Source: an uncultured Bacilli bacterium (GTDB lineage: Bacteria > Bacillota_I > Bacilli_A > RF39 > UBA660). Taken from it: a stretch of 52,744 nt of DNA. Numbering within the stretch: position 1 is the first letter of the stretch; the number at the start of each line of letters is the position of its first letter. Below the pieces are notes generated by a model, which saw only the letters and a list, made by a program, of their open reading frames with translations, was not told where the DNA came from and made no database searches. Below, one piece after another: positions 32,647 through 41,837 of this stretch. The stretch is from NCBI GenBank assembly GCA_910587745.1, contig CAJUNE010000004.1, positions 1 through 52,744 on the forward strand, read 5' to 3'. A program made the translations under genes and the position numbers.

Positions 32647-34731
32647 TTACATTTTTTTAATGCCCTTAAAATTTTTAGCTATCTTTTTAACTCCAAAATT
32701 ACGAGCAAAAGCAACACTTAAAAATCTATCATCCATGTCTACTATTACACCTTTACCATACATTGTATGTAAGACTACATCTCCCTTATTAAAGTCAACA
32801 TCTACTCCATCACTATAAACTTCACTTTTATTAAAAGTTTTCTCTTCTTTTATACTCATATTACTTACTTCAAGTAAACTATCTTCTACTTCACTAATAA
32901 AACGAGAAGGTGGATTTTGGGTTGTTTTACCATAAAGCATTCTTTTTTTAGCATTAGTTAAATAAAGTTTTTCACGAGCTCTCGTGAATCCCACATAACA
33001 TAAACGTCTTTCTTCCTCAATACCTTCTTCACCTTCCATAAAAGCATTCGAATGTGGGAATATTCCTTCTTCCATTCCTGTTATAAACACTATTGGAAAC
33101 TCTAATCCTTTAGCACTATGTAGAGTCATAAGGGTAATAACATCATCATTTTCTTCATGTTCTGAAATATCAGCGACTAAACTTATTTCATCTAAGAAAT
33201 CACCTAAATTAACTGACCCAGTACGAGCTTCAAAAGAAGCTGTAATACTTTTAAATTCCATTAAGTTTTCAAGACGAAGTTCACTATCCAAAGTTTTCTC
33301 TACTTCAAGCTCATGCTTCATTCCTGATTTATCTAACACATCATCAACAAGTTCTGTTAAAGACATATTAAGAGCATCATTTTGTAATTCTCTAATTAAG
33401 TTTTTAAAATCTAATTCTTTACCACTATCTATTGCATCAAACATTGAAGTATTTAATCGCTCTGCATATTTTTCCAAATCTTCAACACTTTTATTCCCAA
33501 TTTTTCTTTTAGGAACATTTATAATTCTTCTTAAACTTATATCGTCATTAATATTGTTAATAAGTCTTAAGTAGCATAATAAATCTTTAATTTCTTTACG
33601 ATTATAGAAATAAAAACTACCAAATACTTTATAAGGAAAATTATTTTTAAGCATAACTTCTTCAACATTTCTTGATTGAGCATTTGTCCTATAAAATATT
33701 GCAATATCACTATATTTATAACCCGCTTGCATTAATCTTTTTATTTCATCAGCGATTAGAGTAATTTCATGTTTTTCATCATAACTACGTAAATATTTAA
33801 CTTTAACTCCTTCTCCAAGTTCACTAAAAAGTTCCATATCTTTTCGCTCTTTATTATTTTTAATAACAGAATTAGCCGCATCAAGAATATTTTTCGTACT
33901 ACGATAATTTTGCTCTAAGGCTATAACATTAGCTTCTTTATAATCTTTCTCAAAATTCAAAATATTTCTAAAATTAGCCCCTCTAAATGAATAAATTGAC
34001 TGATTTGCATCTCCTACAACAAATATATTTTGATACTTACTACCAATTAATTTACTCATTTTATACTGTACTTCATTAGTATCTTGATACTCATCAATTA
34101 AAATATATTTATAGTGTTCTTGATATTTATCCAAAACGTCTTTATTATTTCTAAATAACTTAACAGGCAGAGCAAGTAAATCATCAAAATCAACACTATT
34201 ATTACGTCTTAAAACATTATCATATTCTTTATAAACTTCTACAACTTTTTGATCTACATAAGTATTAAAATACTTATCAAGTTCACTTTCTACTAGTAGT
34301 TCATTTTTAATAAAACTTATTTTACTTCTAACATAATAAGGACTTACTTCTTTAGGATCTATATTATGTTCTTTCATAATTTTTTTAATTAAACTAAGAA
34401 CATCATCACTATCTAAAATAGTAAAATTCTTATTCATTCCTAAATGTTCTAGATTCTCACGAATTATTTTTAGGCCAAAAGAGTGAAAAGTTCCTACAAA
34501 AACACGATTATTAGGAACTAAAAGATTAAGTCTTTCTCTCATTTCTTTCGCTGCTTTATTAGTAAAAGTAATCGCTAAAATATTATAATCAGGAATACCA
34601 CTTTCAATTAAATGGGCAATTCTAGTTGTTAATACTTTAGTTTTCCCTGAACCAGCCCCCGCTATAACAAGACATGGCCCATCTATATGCATTACTGCTT
34701 CCTTTTGTCTATCATTTAACTTATCAAACAT
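32647..34731 (-). CDS. pcrA: UvrD/PcrA-type DNA helicase
   Basis: 694 residues from the ATG at 34731 (AGGTGG five bases upstream). Superfamily 1A motifs are DRQKEAV (Q), AGAGSGKT (I), TFTNKAAKEMRERL (Ia), DEYQDTN (II), GDANQSIYSFRGA (III), EQNYRST (IV), TLHSAKGLEFPIVF (V) and VGFTRAREKLYL (VI). The C-terminal tudor-like domain that binds RNA polymerase is present (KGDVVLHTMYGKGVIVDM). It is a 3'-5' helicase for repair and clearing of replication conflicts. Monocistronic, with its own terminator. Confidence 0.96.
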   Translation of the reverse strand: MFDKLNDRQKEAVMHIDGPCLVIAGAGSGKTKVLTTRIAHLIESGIPDYNILAITFTNKAAKEMRERLNLLVPNNRVFVGTFHSFGLKIIRENLEHLGMNKNFTILDSDDVLSLIKKIMKEHNIDPKEVSPYYVRSKISFIKNELLVESELDKYFNTYVDQKVVEVYKEYDNVLRRNNSVDFDDLLALPVKLFRNNKDVLDKYQEHYKYILIDEYQDTNEVQYKMSKLIGSKYQNIFVVGDANQSIYSFRGANFRNILNFEKDYKEANVIALEQNYRSTKNILDAANSVIKNNKERKDMELFSELGEGVKVKYLRSYDEKHEITLIADEIKRLMQAGYKYSDIAIFYRTNAQSRNVEEVMLKNNFPYKVFGSFYFYNRKEIKDLLCYLRLINNINDDISLRRIINVPKRKIGNKSVEDLEKYAERLNTSMFDAIDSGKELDFKNLIRELQNDALNMSLTELVDDVLDKSGMKHELEVEKTLDSELRLENLMEFKSITASFEARTGSVNLGDFLDEISLVADISEHEENDDVITLMTLHSAKGLEFPIVFITGMEEGIFPHSNAFMEGEEGIEEERRLCYVGFTRAREKLYLTNAKKRMLYGKTTQNPPSRFISEVEDSLLEVSNMSIKEEKTFNKSEVYSDGVDVDFNKGDVVLHTMYGKGVIVDMDDRFLSVAFARNFGVKKIAKNFKGIKKM

Positions 34732-34782
34732 ATTTACCACCTACTACTAAAATTATATCAAAAAAAGATAAATTAAAAAAGC

Positions 34783-34799
34783 AACTTTACATTAAAGTT
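34783..34799 (-). terminator. Terminator after the small Cys/His/Asp gene
   Basis: AACTTTA/TAAAGTT seven-base stem, three-base loop, then GCTTTTTT on the minus strand. The 88 bases between it and the gene end (34800-34887) hold no frame that I trust. Confidence 0.55.
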
Positions 34800-34887
34800 A
34801 CTCAAGTTTTCTTTAACTTCTTATAATCGAAATATTAATATCAAATACTCCTATATTAGTTAGTATTTCTTATACTTTATTAAAAAA

Positions 34888-35322
34888 TTATTTATTTCTA
34901 CCATTTATAGTCATATAAAATAAATCATCACAAGTAAAACCAGCTACTTGTTTTCTTAGTACAAAACTTATAAACTTATTTAATAAATAATCATTCAATC
35001 TCATATACCCCTCCCCCGACATCAGACTATTCAAATCTTGATTACAAAATTGTTCGTAAGTTAAGTCTGCTAAATAAAAGACTCCTTCACCATTAACCAA
35101 AACAAAATAATGCTTAAAATCAAAACCCAAATCCAATAAATTAACAAGTCTCACATTTAAATGTCTTTTTTTCATCTCTTCAAATAAATAGCTATTATAA
35201 ACATGACACATTCTATTAATTGTTAAATCTTTTAGCTTTTCTTTTGTAATATTTATTGAGTTTTCTATTTCCTCCTGAATATTTATACCTCTAACATTTT
35301 GCATCATTTTAAATATATCCAT
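34888..35322 (-). CDS. Small putative transglutaminase/papain-fold protein
   Basis: 144 residues (147 if the ATG at 35331 is used). It has no signal peptide. The centre reads NRMCHVYNSYLFEEM, then DFKHYFVLV and VFYLADLTYEQF: a Cys at the start of a helix, a His at the start of a strand and an Asp in the next strand, about 30 and 15 residues apart. This is the triad order of the papain/transglutaminase fold. I do not recognise a named family. It overlaps or abuts the murI stop (TAATATG), so it is in the murI operon. Enzyme activity is inferred from spacing only. Confidence 0.6.
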   Translation of the reverse strand: MDIFKMMQNVRGINIQEEIENSINITKEKLKDLTINRMCHVYNSYLFEEMKKRHLNVRLVNLLDLGFDFKHYFVLVNGEGVFYLADLTYEQFCNQDLNSLMSGEGYMRLNDYLLNKFISFVLRKQVAGFTCDDLFYMTINGRNK

Positions 35323-35323
35323 A

Positions 35324-36049
35324 TTACTCATACCTTACTATATCAAAAAATCTTTGTTCTTTAATTTTACTATTAGAAGAATCTATAAAATCTAATTTAA
35401 ATGTGCTTTCTTTCAAATTTTCTTCAAAAACCACTTGTTTAACTCTTTTAGCAACACCAACACTACCATCAAAAAAATTTACATCACCAAGTATTTCTTT
35501 AATTTCTTTTTTGATTAATGGATAATGAGTACAACCAAGAACCACATTTTTAATATTATTATATTTTAAATTATCTTGTAAATAAGCTTTTAAATCTTCT
35601 TTTCTATCTTGTTCAATTAAATCTGCCAAGCCAGGAAAAGCCTCAATAACCATATTATCATTAGAAAAGCTATGATATAGTTTTAAAAACTTTTCAGATT
35701 CTATTGTACCTTTAGTTGCCATAACTAAAGTTTTACCTTTAGGACTATTATCAAAAACTTGTTTTATCGCAGGTTCTATAGCAATTATCGGAACATCAAA
35801 ATTATCTCTTAAAAAGTCTTTACATATTGCACTAGCAGTATTACAAGCAATAACAATTATTTTACATCCTTTATCTATTAATTGTTGAACTATATTTTTA
35901 GTTATTAATAATAATTCATCTTTAGTTTTATCTCCATAAGGATTATTAAAAGAATCACTATAATAAAAATAATGGTAATTAGGTAATAGTTTTATTATTT
36001 CTTTTAAAACTGTTACTCCCCCAATACCCGAATCAAAAATTCCTATCAT
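35324..36049 (-). CDS. murI: Glutamate racemase
   Basis: 241 residues, slightly shorter than the usual 260-270. It starts MIGIFDSGIGG, has YSDSFNNPYGDKT, and the catalytic cysteine pair C69 (ACNTAS) and C173 (GCTHYPL). It makes D-glutamate for peptidoglycan, the substrate that MurD (14013-15329) uses. It is divergent from the glycosyltransferase at 36138 and heads a two-gene operon with the small Cys/His/Asp gene. Confidence 0.95.
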   Translation of the reverse strand: MIGIFDSGIGGVTVLKEIIKLLPNYHYFYYSDSFNNPYGDKTKDELLLITKNIVQQLIDKGCKIIVIACNTASAICKDFLRDNFDVPIIAIEPAIKQVFDNSPKGKTLVMATKGTIESEKFLKLYHSFSNDNMVIEAFPGLADLIEQDRKEDLKAYLQDNLKYNNIKNVVLGCTHYPLIKKEIKEILGDVNFFDGSVGVAKRVKQVVFEENLKESTFKLDFIDSSNSKIKEQRFFDIVRYE

Positions 36050-36137
36050 GAAATCCCTTCTTTAATAATTTTATTATAAAACACTTTTAAATATTTGTAA
36101 AATTGTTATATAATATAAGTGTAAAGGAGTATCAAAA

Positions 36138-37316
36138 ATGAGAATAGGAATTTTTACTGATGCTTATGAACCATACATATCAGGTGTTACAACCAGTATT
36201 AAAATGTTAAAAGAAGTATTAGAAAACATGCAACATGAAGTATACATAGTAACAGCTAATTTAAAAAGATACAAATTTGAATATGATAAAAAAAATAAAA
36301 TAGTATATATCCCTGGAATTAAAACTGGAATCTATGATAGTCGTCTTACAAGTATATATTCTAGAAAAGCTATGAAGATAATAAAAAAATGGAACTTAGA
36401 TATAATTCACTCTCAAACAGAATTTGGTATTGGTGCTTTTTCTAGAATAGTATCTAAAAAATTAAATATTCCTGTTGTTCACACATATCATACTTTATAT
36501 GAAGATTATTTATATTATATAACGCATGGTCATTTTGAAAAGTTAAGTCAAAAAATAGCTTTAAAAATAACTAAATATTATACGGAAAAGAAATGTGATG
36601 CTTTAATAGTCCCTACAGATAAAATAAAAGATTTATTTGTAAACAAATATAATATTACTAAAAACATTAATGTTATACCAACAGGTATAGATACTAAAAA
36701 ATTTGAATTAACTCTTAAAATGGAAAAAGAAATAAAACAAATAAGAAAAAAATACCAATTAAAAGATAATGACTTTATAATTGGAGCTGTTGGTCGAATA
36801 GCAAAAGAAAAAAGCTTTGATAAACTAATAATAGCCATGAAAGATTTAATTAAACAAGATAAAAACATTAAACTATTAATTATTGGCAAAGGTCCCACTA
36901 AAGAAGAATTAGAGAATTTAACCAAAGAATTAAATATTGAAAATAATGTTATTTTCACAGGCCCTGTTTCCTATGATTTAATGCCAAGTTATTATAACAC
37001 ATTTGATTGTTTAACATCTTTTTCTAAAACCGAAACGCAGGGATTAACAATAATTGAAGCTCTAGCCTCATCTATTCCAACAGTATGCATTAATGATAAA
37101 AGTTTTAGTGATGTAATTAAAAATAATTATAATGGTTATTTATTTAATAACCAAAATGAATTTATCAATTATATAATAGATTTAAAAGAAAATAAAAAAC
37201 TTTATAATGAAATGACAATAAATGCCAAAAAAAGTATATATAATTATACCAAAGAAGCTTTTGCTAATAACATTTTAAAAGTTTATAGTAAAGCTATTCA
37301 AAAAATTAACAAATAA
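36138..37316 (+). CDS. GT4 glycosyltransferase, diacylglycerol glucosyltransferase type
   Basis: 392 residues with the GT-B fold. The N-terminal MRIGIFTDAYEPYISGVTTS, HTYHTLYEDYLYY and C-terminal GAVGRIAKEKSFD and KTETQGLTIIEALAS (E-x7-E type) are typical of the 1,2-diacylglycerol 3-glucosyltransferases of Acholeplasma and Firmicutes, which build membrane glycolipids at the inner leaflet. No membrane helix, consistent with a peripheral protein. An AAAGGAG site lies upstream of the ATG, after a TATAAT. Other GT4 enzymes share much of this pattern, so lipid specificity is likely but not certain. Confidence 0.82.
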   Translation: MRIGIFTDAYEPYISGVTTSIKMLKEVLENMQHEVYIVTANLKRYKFEYDKKNKIVYIPGIKTGIYDSRLTSIYSRKAMKIIKKWNLDIIHSQTEFGIGAFSRIVSKKLNIPVVHTYHTLYEDYLYYITHGHFEKLSQKIALKITKYYTEKKCDALIVPTDKIKDLFVNKYNITKNINVIPTGIDTKKFELTLKMEKEIKQIRKKYQLKDNDFIIGAVGRIAKEKSFDKLIIAMKDLIKQDKNIKLLIIGKGPTKEELENLTKELNIENNVIFTGPVSYDLMPSYYNTFDCLTSFSKTETQGLTIIEALASSIPTVCINDKSFSDVIKNNYNGYLFNNQNEFINYIIDLKENKKLYNEMTINAKKSIYNYTKEAFANNILKVYSKAIQKINK

Positions 37317-37365
37317 TTTACACAAGAGCAAAAACATATGATATAATTTTATTAGGTGGTTTATC

Positions 37366-37848
37366 ATGTTAAGTAGTAAAAAAGACATCTTAGACATTTC
37401 AAGAAATGTAAGTTTTTCAAAAGTATTAAATAAAAAAGATCTTCCAGGTTATATTAAACATTATATTTTAGAAGATGAAAATGTTTTAGTAGCCTATAAA
37501 ACTTCTAGAGATCATGCTATATTTACAGATAATAAAGTTGTAATCTTTGATACTATAAAAAAAATAAATAGAAAAGAGATTTATACACTTTCTTATAATA
37601 ATATAATTGCCATTTCAATTACATTTGATGTAATTGATGCTGAATTAGATTTATATTTAGAATGTGGACATCCTGTAAAATTAAAATTTATTGACTTAGA
37701 AGCTGAAGATAAAATACGTTTAAGATTATTATATACATATTTAAGTCGTAGAATTAGCAACGAAAAAATTCCTAAAGACTTATATATTAGGCTTATAAAA
37801 GATGATGTAAGATTTATTACTAATCCTAAAGCATTTGAAGAAGAGTAA
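37366..37848 (+). CDS. Bacterial PH domain protein (bPH_1, PF08000-like)
   Basis: 160 residues. The pattern LEDENVLVAYKTSRDHAIFTDNKVVIFDT, then YNNIIAISITFDVIDAELDLYLECG matches the consensus of the bacterial pleckstrin-homology-like domain ('GE.v..ay...RD...FT..R.i..d', 'aEL.i...'). It lacks a signal peptide. A -10 with TGA extension (TGATATAAT) lies just upstream together with AGGTGG. It follows the glycosyltransferase, with 49 bases between. Role unknown; such domains occur in cytoplasmic oligomeric proteins. Confidence 0.7.
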   Translation: MLSSKKDILDISRNVSFSKVLNKKDLPGYIKHYILEDENVLVAYKTSRDHAIFTDNKVVIFDTIKKINRKEIYTLSYNNIIAISITFDVIDAELDLYLECGHPVKLKFIDLEAEDKIRLRLLYTYLSRRISNEKIPKDLYIRLIKDDVRFITNPKAFEEE

Positions 37849-37856
37849 ATCTTCTT
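37838..37856 (+). terminator. Terminator built from the last codons of the PH-domain gene
   Basis: AAGAAGA/TCTTCTT stem around GTAAA, then TTT. The 5' arm is the codons for the final Glu residues and the loop holds the TAA stop (37846-37848). Confidence 0.6.
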
Positions 37857-37878
37857 TTTAATTGCATAAATAAAAAAC

Positions 37879-37896
37879 TCTAAGAATAATCTTAGA
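37879..37896 (-). terminator. Terminator of the pnp operon
   Basis: TCTAAGA/TCTTAGA seven-base stem, four-base loop, then GTTTTTTATTT on the minus strand, just after the stop of the gene at 37900-38496. Confidence 0.7.
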
Positions 37897-37899
37897 ATT

Positions 37900-38496
37900 C
37901 TATCGTAGGGCTTTTTCTATAAAATCATACTCTGTTATTTTTGGATATTGTTCTAATAAAGCTTCAGCATTTACCTCATCAATTCTAGAAGCACCATTTA
38001 AATGCATCATATGCAAACCATTTTCTAATTCTCGTTTTTGCTTTTCCAATATAGACAATTGATAAATGATAGCTAATTGACGTTTTTCATCCACACGTTT
38101 AAAATCTATACTTTCTTTTTCACTTTCACTTGTATAATCATTTAAAGTTGATAAAAATTCTTTATCATTTACACAAGTTAAATCTATATGTTGTTTCTGA
38201 TAAAAATCAAGTAAAGAAACTAATTTTCTAACATCATCTGGTGTAGAACTAAGATTTAGACGATAAACGACTTTTCCATTAATAACAACTGTATCAATAA
38301 ATTCACGGATTAAAGCAAGTCTTTCAGTCATATCATAGAAAAAAGTAACAACTAAATTTTGTTTATTAGCTACCTCACTAATATATTTTTGAAAACGTTC
38401 AACTTCACTAGCTGTTACACAATTTCTATTTTGCGTTTGCATTAACCTAAAAAGCAGATTAAGTAATATTTCATTAGTACAAATTTTAACTTCCAT
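37900..38496 (-). CDS. Unknown protein co-translated with pnp
   Basis: 198 residues, not recognised. No membrane helix or signal peptide. The first half (MEVKICTNEILLNLLFRLMQ, then TFFYDMTERLALIREFIDTVVINGKVVYRLNLS) predicts mixed alpha/beta; the second half is helical and charged with many Glu/Lys/Arg. It starts inside the pnp stop codon (TAATG), so it is made in step with polynucleotide phosphorylase and could be linked to RNA metabolism. That link is positional only. Confidence 0.65.
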   Translation of the reverse strand: MEVKICTNEILLNLLFRLMQTQNRNCVTASEVERFQKYISEVANKQNLVVTFFYDMTERLALIREFIDTVVINGKVVYRLNLSSTPDDVRKLVSLLDFYQKQHIDLTCVNDKEFLSTLNDYTSESEKESIDFKRVDEKRQLAIIYQLSILEKQKRELENGLHMMHLNGASRIDEVNAEALLEQYPKITEYDFIEKALR

Positions 38497-40679
38497 TATT
38501 TGTTCTCTTTTCTACTACCCTTTTTGTCCTTTTTATCTTCTTTTATTTCTGGCTTAGGTAAAGCTTGTTTACGAGATAAATTAAGTCTACCACGATTATC
38601 ATAGCCTAGTGCTTTAACCATAATCTTATCACCAACACTTACGATATCTTTAGGTTTTTCTACACGTTTATAATCAAGTTCTGAAACATGTACTAATCCT
38701 TCACATCCAGGCCATAACTCTACGAAGCAACCAAAGTCTTCTACTTTAACAACCTTTCCCGTATATATTGCATTTACTTCAACTTCTCTAACTACTTCTT
38801 CAATCATTTTACGAGTTTTAGCAATAATACTAGCATCAGTATGATAAATAATTACTCTTCCATCATCTTCAATATCAACTTTAACTGCATCTTTATCATT
38901 AACAGTATTAACATTACTAGCCTCTAAAATAATTTTTGTAATCATTTCTCCACCACGGCCAATAACATCTTTAATCTTATCAGGATTAATCTTGAAAGTA
39001 TCAATTTTAGGAGCATATTTACTTAAAGATTTACGAGGCTCAGAAATACAAGCTTCCATAGTATCAAGTATTTCCATACGCGCTTTTTTAGCTTGAGCTA
39101 AAGCTTCTTTTAATATCTTTTCTGTTACTCCTTTAATTTTTATATCCATTTGTAAAGCACAAATACCTTTTCTCGTACCTGCTACTTTAAAATCCATATC
39201 TCCCATATGATCTTCTAAACCTTGAATATCAGTTAAAATAGTATGTTTCTTTTTATCTTCTGATTCAATTAGTCCCATTGCAATACCTGCAACTGGGCTT
39301 TTTATTGGTACACCTGCTGCCATTAAACTTAAACAACCTGCACAAATAGTTGCTTGACTAGAGCTACCATTAGATTCTAATATTTCACTTACAACACGAA
39401 TAGTATATGGGAATTCTTCTTCACTAGGTATTACTTGAGCAAGAGCTCTTTCACCTAAAGCTCCATGTCCAATTTCTCTTCTTCCAGGCGCTCCATATCT
39501 ACCAGTTTCACCTACTGAGAAAGATGGAAAATTATAATGTAGCATAAATCTCTTAGTATCCTCTAAACCTAAACCATCAAGTATTTGATGTTCTCCGATA
39601 GCACCTAAAGTTGTAGTTGCAAGTGATTGTGTTTCTCCTCTTGTAAATAAAGCCGAACCATGAGTACGAGGAAGTAAATCTATATCACAAGAAAGAGGTC
39701 TAATTTCATCAATTTTTCTACCATCAGGCCTAATTTTCTTATCAGTTATAAGAGCTCGTACTAAATTAGCTTCTAGTTGATTAGCAAGTTTTTCTACTTG
39801 TTTAAGTTTTGCATCTACATCTTCACTATCCGCATAAACTTCTGCAAAATTTTCAACAATTCTTTGTTTAACTTCTTCTACAGCCGCTGCTTTTGCAAGT
39901 TTACCATCAACCTTTAAAGCTTCTAACATCATAGACTTACCAAATTCATTAACATCTTTTTCTATTTCTTCATCAATTACTTCCTTAGCAAGTTCTTGTT
40001 TTTCTGCACCAATTTCTTTAATAATTTGTTCCTGGAAATCGCATAATTTCTTCAAATTTTCATGACCAAACATTAAAGCTTCTAACATATCTTTTTCTGA
40101 TAATTCACTAGCCCCTGCTTCAACCATACAAATAGCATCTTTAGTTCCCGCAACAGTTAAAGATAATTCACTAGCATCAATTTGCTCCGCTGTTGGATTA
40201 ATAATTAATTCTTTACCAATTTTACCAACAACTACTCCTGCAACTGGTCCATCAAAAGGAATTTTTGAAATTCCAAGACATAAACTTGTTCCAAATAAAG
40301 CGGCCATCACTGGTGAGTTATCTGGATCAACTGACAAAACAGTGTTAACAACTTGTATTTCTTGACGCAAAGCTTCGTCAAACATTGGACGTATTGGTCT
40401 ATCGATTAAACGAGCAGCCAAAGTAGCTTCATCACTAGGGCGACCTTCTCTTTTTATGAATCCTCCTGGAATTTTACCTACTGAATATAATTTTTCTTGA
40501 TACAAAACTTGTAATGGAAAAAAATCTTGTCCTAAAACTTCTTTACCCATTACACAAACAGATAAAACTACTGTATCACCATAGCGAACTAAAACAGCAC
40601 CATCAGTTTGTTTTGCCATTTCCCCTGTTTCAACAATTAAATCTCTTCCTAAGAAATCTAGCTTAAATACTTTCTTCAT
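38496..40679 (-). CDS. pnp: Polynucleotide phosphorylase
   Basis: 727 residues, full length. Two RNase PH-like cores, the linker helical domain, then KH (IKDVIGRGGEMITKI) and S1 (YTGKVVKVEDFGCFVELWPGCEGLVHVSEL) domains. The N-terminal LVRYGDTVVLSVCVMG, FIKREGRPS and RPIRPMF, and the second core's FTRGETQSLATTTLG, are as in the family. It degrades RNA 3' to 5' with phosphate. It follows rpsO, the classic order rpsO-pnp, but with a hairpin between that should limit read-through. A basic Lys-rich tail ends the protein. Confidence 0.97.
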   Translation of the reverse strand: MKKVFKLDFLGRDLIVETGEMAKQTDGAVLVRYGDTVVLSVCVMGKEVLGQDFFPLQVLYQEKLYSVGKIPGGFIKREGRPSDEATLAARLIDRPIRPMFDEALRQEIQVVNTVLSVDPDNSPVMAALFGTSLCLGISKIPFDGPVAGVVVGKIGKELIINPTAEQIDASELSLTVAGTKDAICMVEAGASELSEKDMLEALMFGHENLKKLCDFQEQIIKEIGAEKQELAKEVIDEEIEKDVNEFGKSMMLEALKVDGKLAKAAAVEEVKQRIVENFAEVYADSEDVDAKLKQVEKLANQLEANLVRALITDKKIRPDGRKIDEIRPLSCDIDLLPRTHGSALFTRGETQSLATTTLGAIGEHQILDGLGLEDTKRFMLHYNFPSFSVGETGRYGAPGRREIGHGALGERALAQVIPSEEEFPYTIRVVSEILESNGSSSQATICAGCLSLMAAGVPIKSPVAGIAMGLIESEDKKKHTILTDIQGLEDHMGDMDFKVAGTRKGICALQMDIKIKGVTEKILKEALAQAKKARMEILDTMEACISEPRKSLSKYAPKIDTFKINPDKIKDVIGRGGEMITKIILEASNVNTVNDKDAVKVDIEDDGRVIIYHTDASIIAKTRKMIEEVVREVEVNAIYTGKVVKVEDFGCFVELWPGCEGLVHVSELDYKRVEKPKDIVSVGDKIMVKALGYDNRGRLNLSRKQALPKPEIKEDKKDKKGSRKENK

Positions 40680-40708
40680 AAATCCTCCATAATTTTTCTA
40701 TAAAAAAA

Positions 40709-40729
40709 GACACTAAAAATGTTAGTGCC
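40709..40729 (-). terminator. Terminator between rpsO and pnp
   Basis: GGCACTAA/TTAGTGTC stem (one G.U) with a five-base loop and seven T on the minus strand. It abuts the rpsO stop and leaves about 30 bases before pnp, so pnp expression may depend on partial read-through. Confidence 0.75.
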
Positions 40730-40730
40730 C

Positions 40731-41000
40731 TTATTTTCTTAAGTTTAATTTGCTAATTACATTACGATAACTAACAACATCATTTTCTTTTAAGTAAGCA
40801 AGTAATTTTCTTCTTTTACCAACTTTCATTAAAAGTCCACGATTTGAATGATAGTCATGTTTATGTACTTTTAAATGTTCAGTTAAATCATTAATTTCAT
40901 GTGTAAGAATTGCAATTTGTACTTCAGTAGAACCACAATCTTTATCATTCTTACCAAATTCTTTAACTAGCTTAGCCTTTGTTTCTTTTGAAACTGCCAT
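40731..41000 (-). CDS. rpsO: 30S ribosomal protein S15
   Basis: 89 residues, exact family length. It has KDCGSTEVQIAILTHEI, LTEHLKVHKHDYHSNRGLL and KVGKRRKLLAYLK, the rRNA-binding helices of S15. It binds 16S rRNA helices 20-22 early in 30S assembly. The start has AAAGGAGG, and 40 bases upstream a CTCCTT element can pair with it, suggesting feedback control by S15. Confidence 0.97.
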   Translation of the reverse strand: MAVSKETKAKLVKEFGKNDKDCGSTEVQIAILTHEINDLTEHLKVHKHDYHSNRGLLMKVGKRRKLLAYLKENDVVSYRNVISKLNLRK

Positions 41001-41008
41001 AATATTGC

Positions 41009-41054
41009 CTCCTTTTATCTATAATCGGTTTAATCTAAGTAATAATTTAAGGAG
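41009..41054 (-). promoter_or_regulatory. rpsO leader with Shine-Dalgarno-sequestering pairing
   Basis: CTCCTT (41049-41054) can pair perfectly with AAGGAG (41009-41014), the rpsO ribosome site, closing a 34-base loop on the minus strand. S15 autoregulates through its leader in several bacteria with unrelated structures; this would be another such case. The inner loop has no obvious stable stem. Confidence 0.4.
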
Positions 41055-41086
41055 TAAATTAAAACTGAGAAAAAACTTTCAATATA

Positions 41087-41115
41087 ATTATATGATATAA
41101 AATCATAAAAAGCAA
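41087..41115 (-). promoter_or_regulatory. rpsO promoter
   Basis: TTGCTT (41110-41115), 17 bases, TATAAT (41087-41092) on the minus strand, giving a leader of about 80 bases. Confidence 0.65.
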
Positions 41116-41134
41116 GAAAAAGTTAAAAATATCA

Positions 41135-41776
41135 CTATTTACACTTATTTTCATTAGAAGCTTTTCTAACTAATTTTAAAACCTCTGTCGCATTTTTACA
41201 TTCTAATTCTTTTCCTAAAGCTAAATCAAAATAATTTTCTAATACTATTCCTCTAGTATCAATAATTGTACTAACTTCATTAATAACATTTTTATTTTCA
41301 TCTTCAACATAAAATGATGCTCTGGCTACTTTACACCCATATTTCTCGCTATAAACAAAAGGTCCAATATAATGATAAAATGGTGTTAAAAATTCTTTAG
41401 ATTGCGTATCATATAAAGTTGAATAATCTTCATAATAAAGTTGTATTACCTCTTCATCAAGAGGCCAAAAGTCAAAAGCCCCTAAATCTGCTTCATACCC
41501 ACTCTCACTTACATGAAAGACTCTAGGACCTCGTTCACCAGTATTTCCTGTAAAAATAAAATTACCATTAGACGCAATAAATAACTTACCTACAAATTTT
41601 TCAGAAGTTAAAGGTAACACTATCTTATAATCTTTATCAACTACTCCAATTAATCTACTTTCTGCATCAATTTCTGCTTTCACTATCCCATAGCCATTAT
41701 AAAACTCTACATCTTTTTTTCGAAGTAAAAATGTAAATTCTTCACAAGATAAAGTAAAAATTTTTTTATTTTTCAT
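41135..41776 (-). CDS. Unknown protein, possibly WG-repeat-like
   Basis: 213 residues from the ATG at 41776 (GAGGTGG five bases upstream). The sequence is beta-rich and soluble, with repeated short units such as YGIVKAEIDAESRLIGVVDKDYKIVLP and FIASNGNFIFTGN. These recall WG-repeat-like proteins ('G.id..g..vip'), but Trp-Gly itself is absent. No signal peptide. It stands alone upstream of rpsO and is divergent from the FNT-like gene. Family not identified. Confidence 0.6.
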   Translation of the reverse strand: MKNKKIFTLSCEEFTFLLRKKDVEFYNGYGIVKAEIDAESRLIGVVDKDYKIVLPLTSEKFVGKLFIASNGNFIFTGNTGERGPRVFHVSESGYEADLGAFDFWPLDEEVIQLYYEDYSTLYDTQSKEFLTPFYHYIGPFVYSEKYGCKVARASFYVEDENKNVINEVSTIIDTRGIVLENYFDLALGKELECKNATEVLKLVRKASNENKCK

Positions 41777-41837
41777 CAAAACCACCTCATAAATTAAATT
41801 TATTATACAATAATTACTTTAAAAATAAAACAAAAAC

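Noticed and set aside
38496..38498. Gene-end overlaps of the TAATG kind as frameshifts
   Set aside because: The proteins on both sides are complete and have normal starts; these are ordinary coupled stop/start overlaps.
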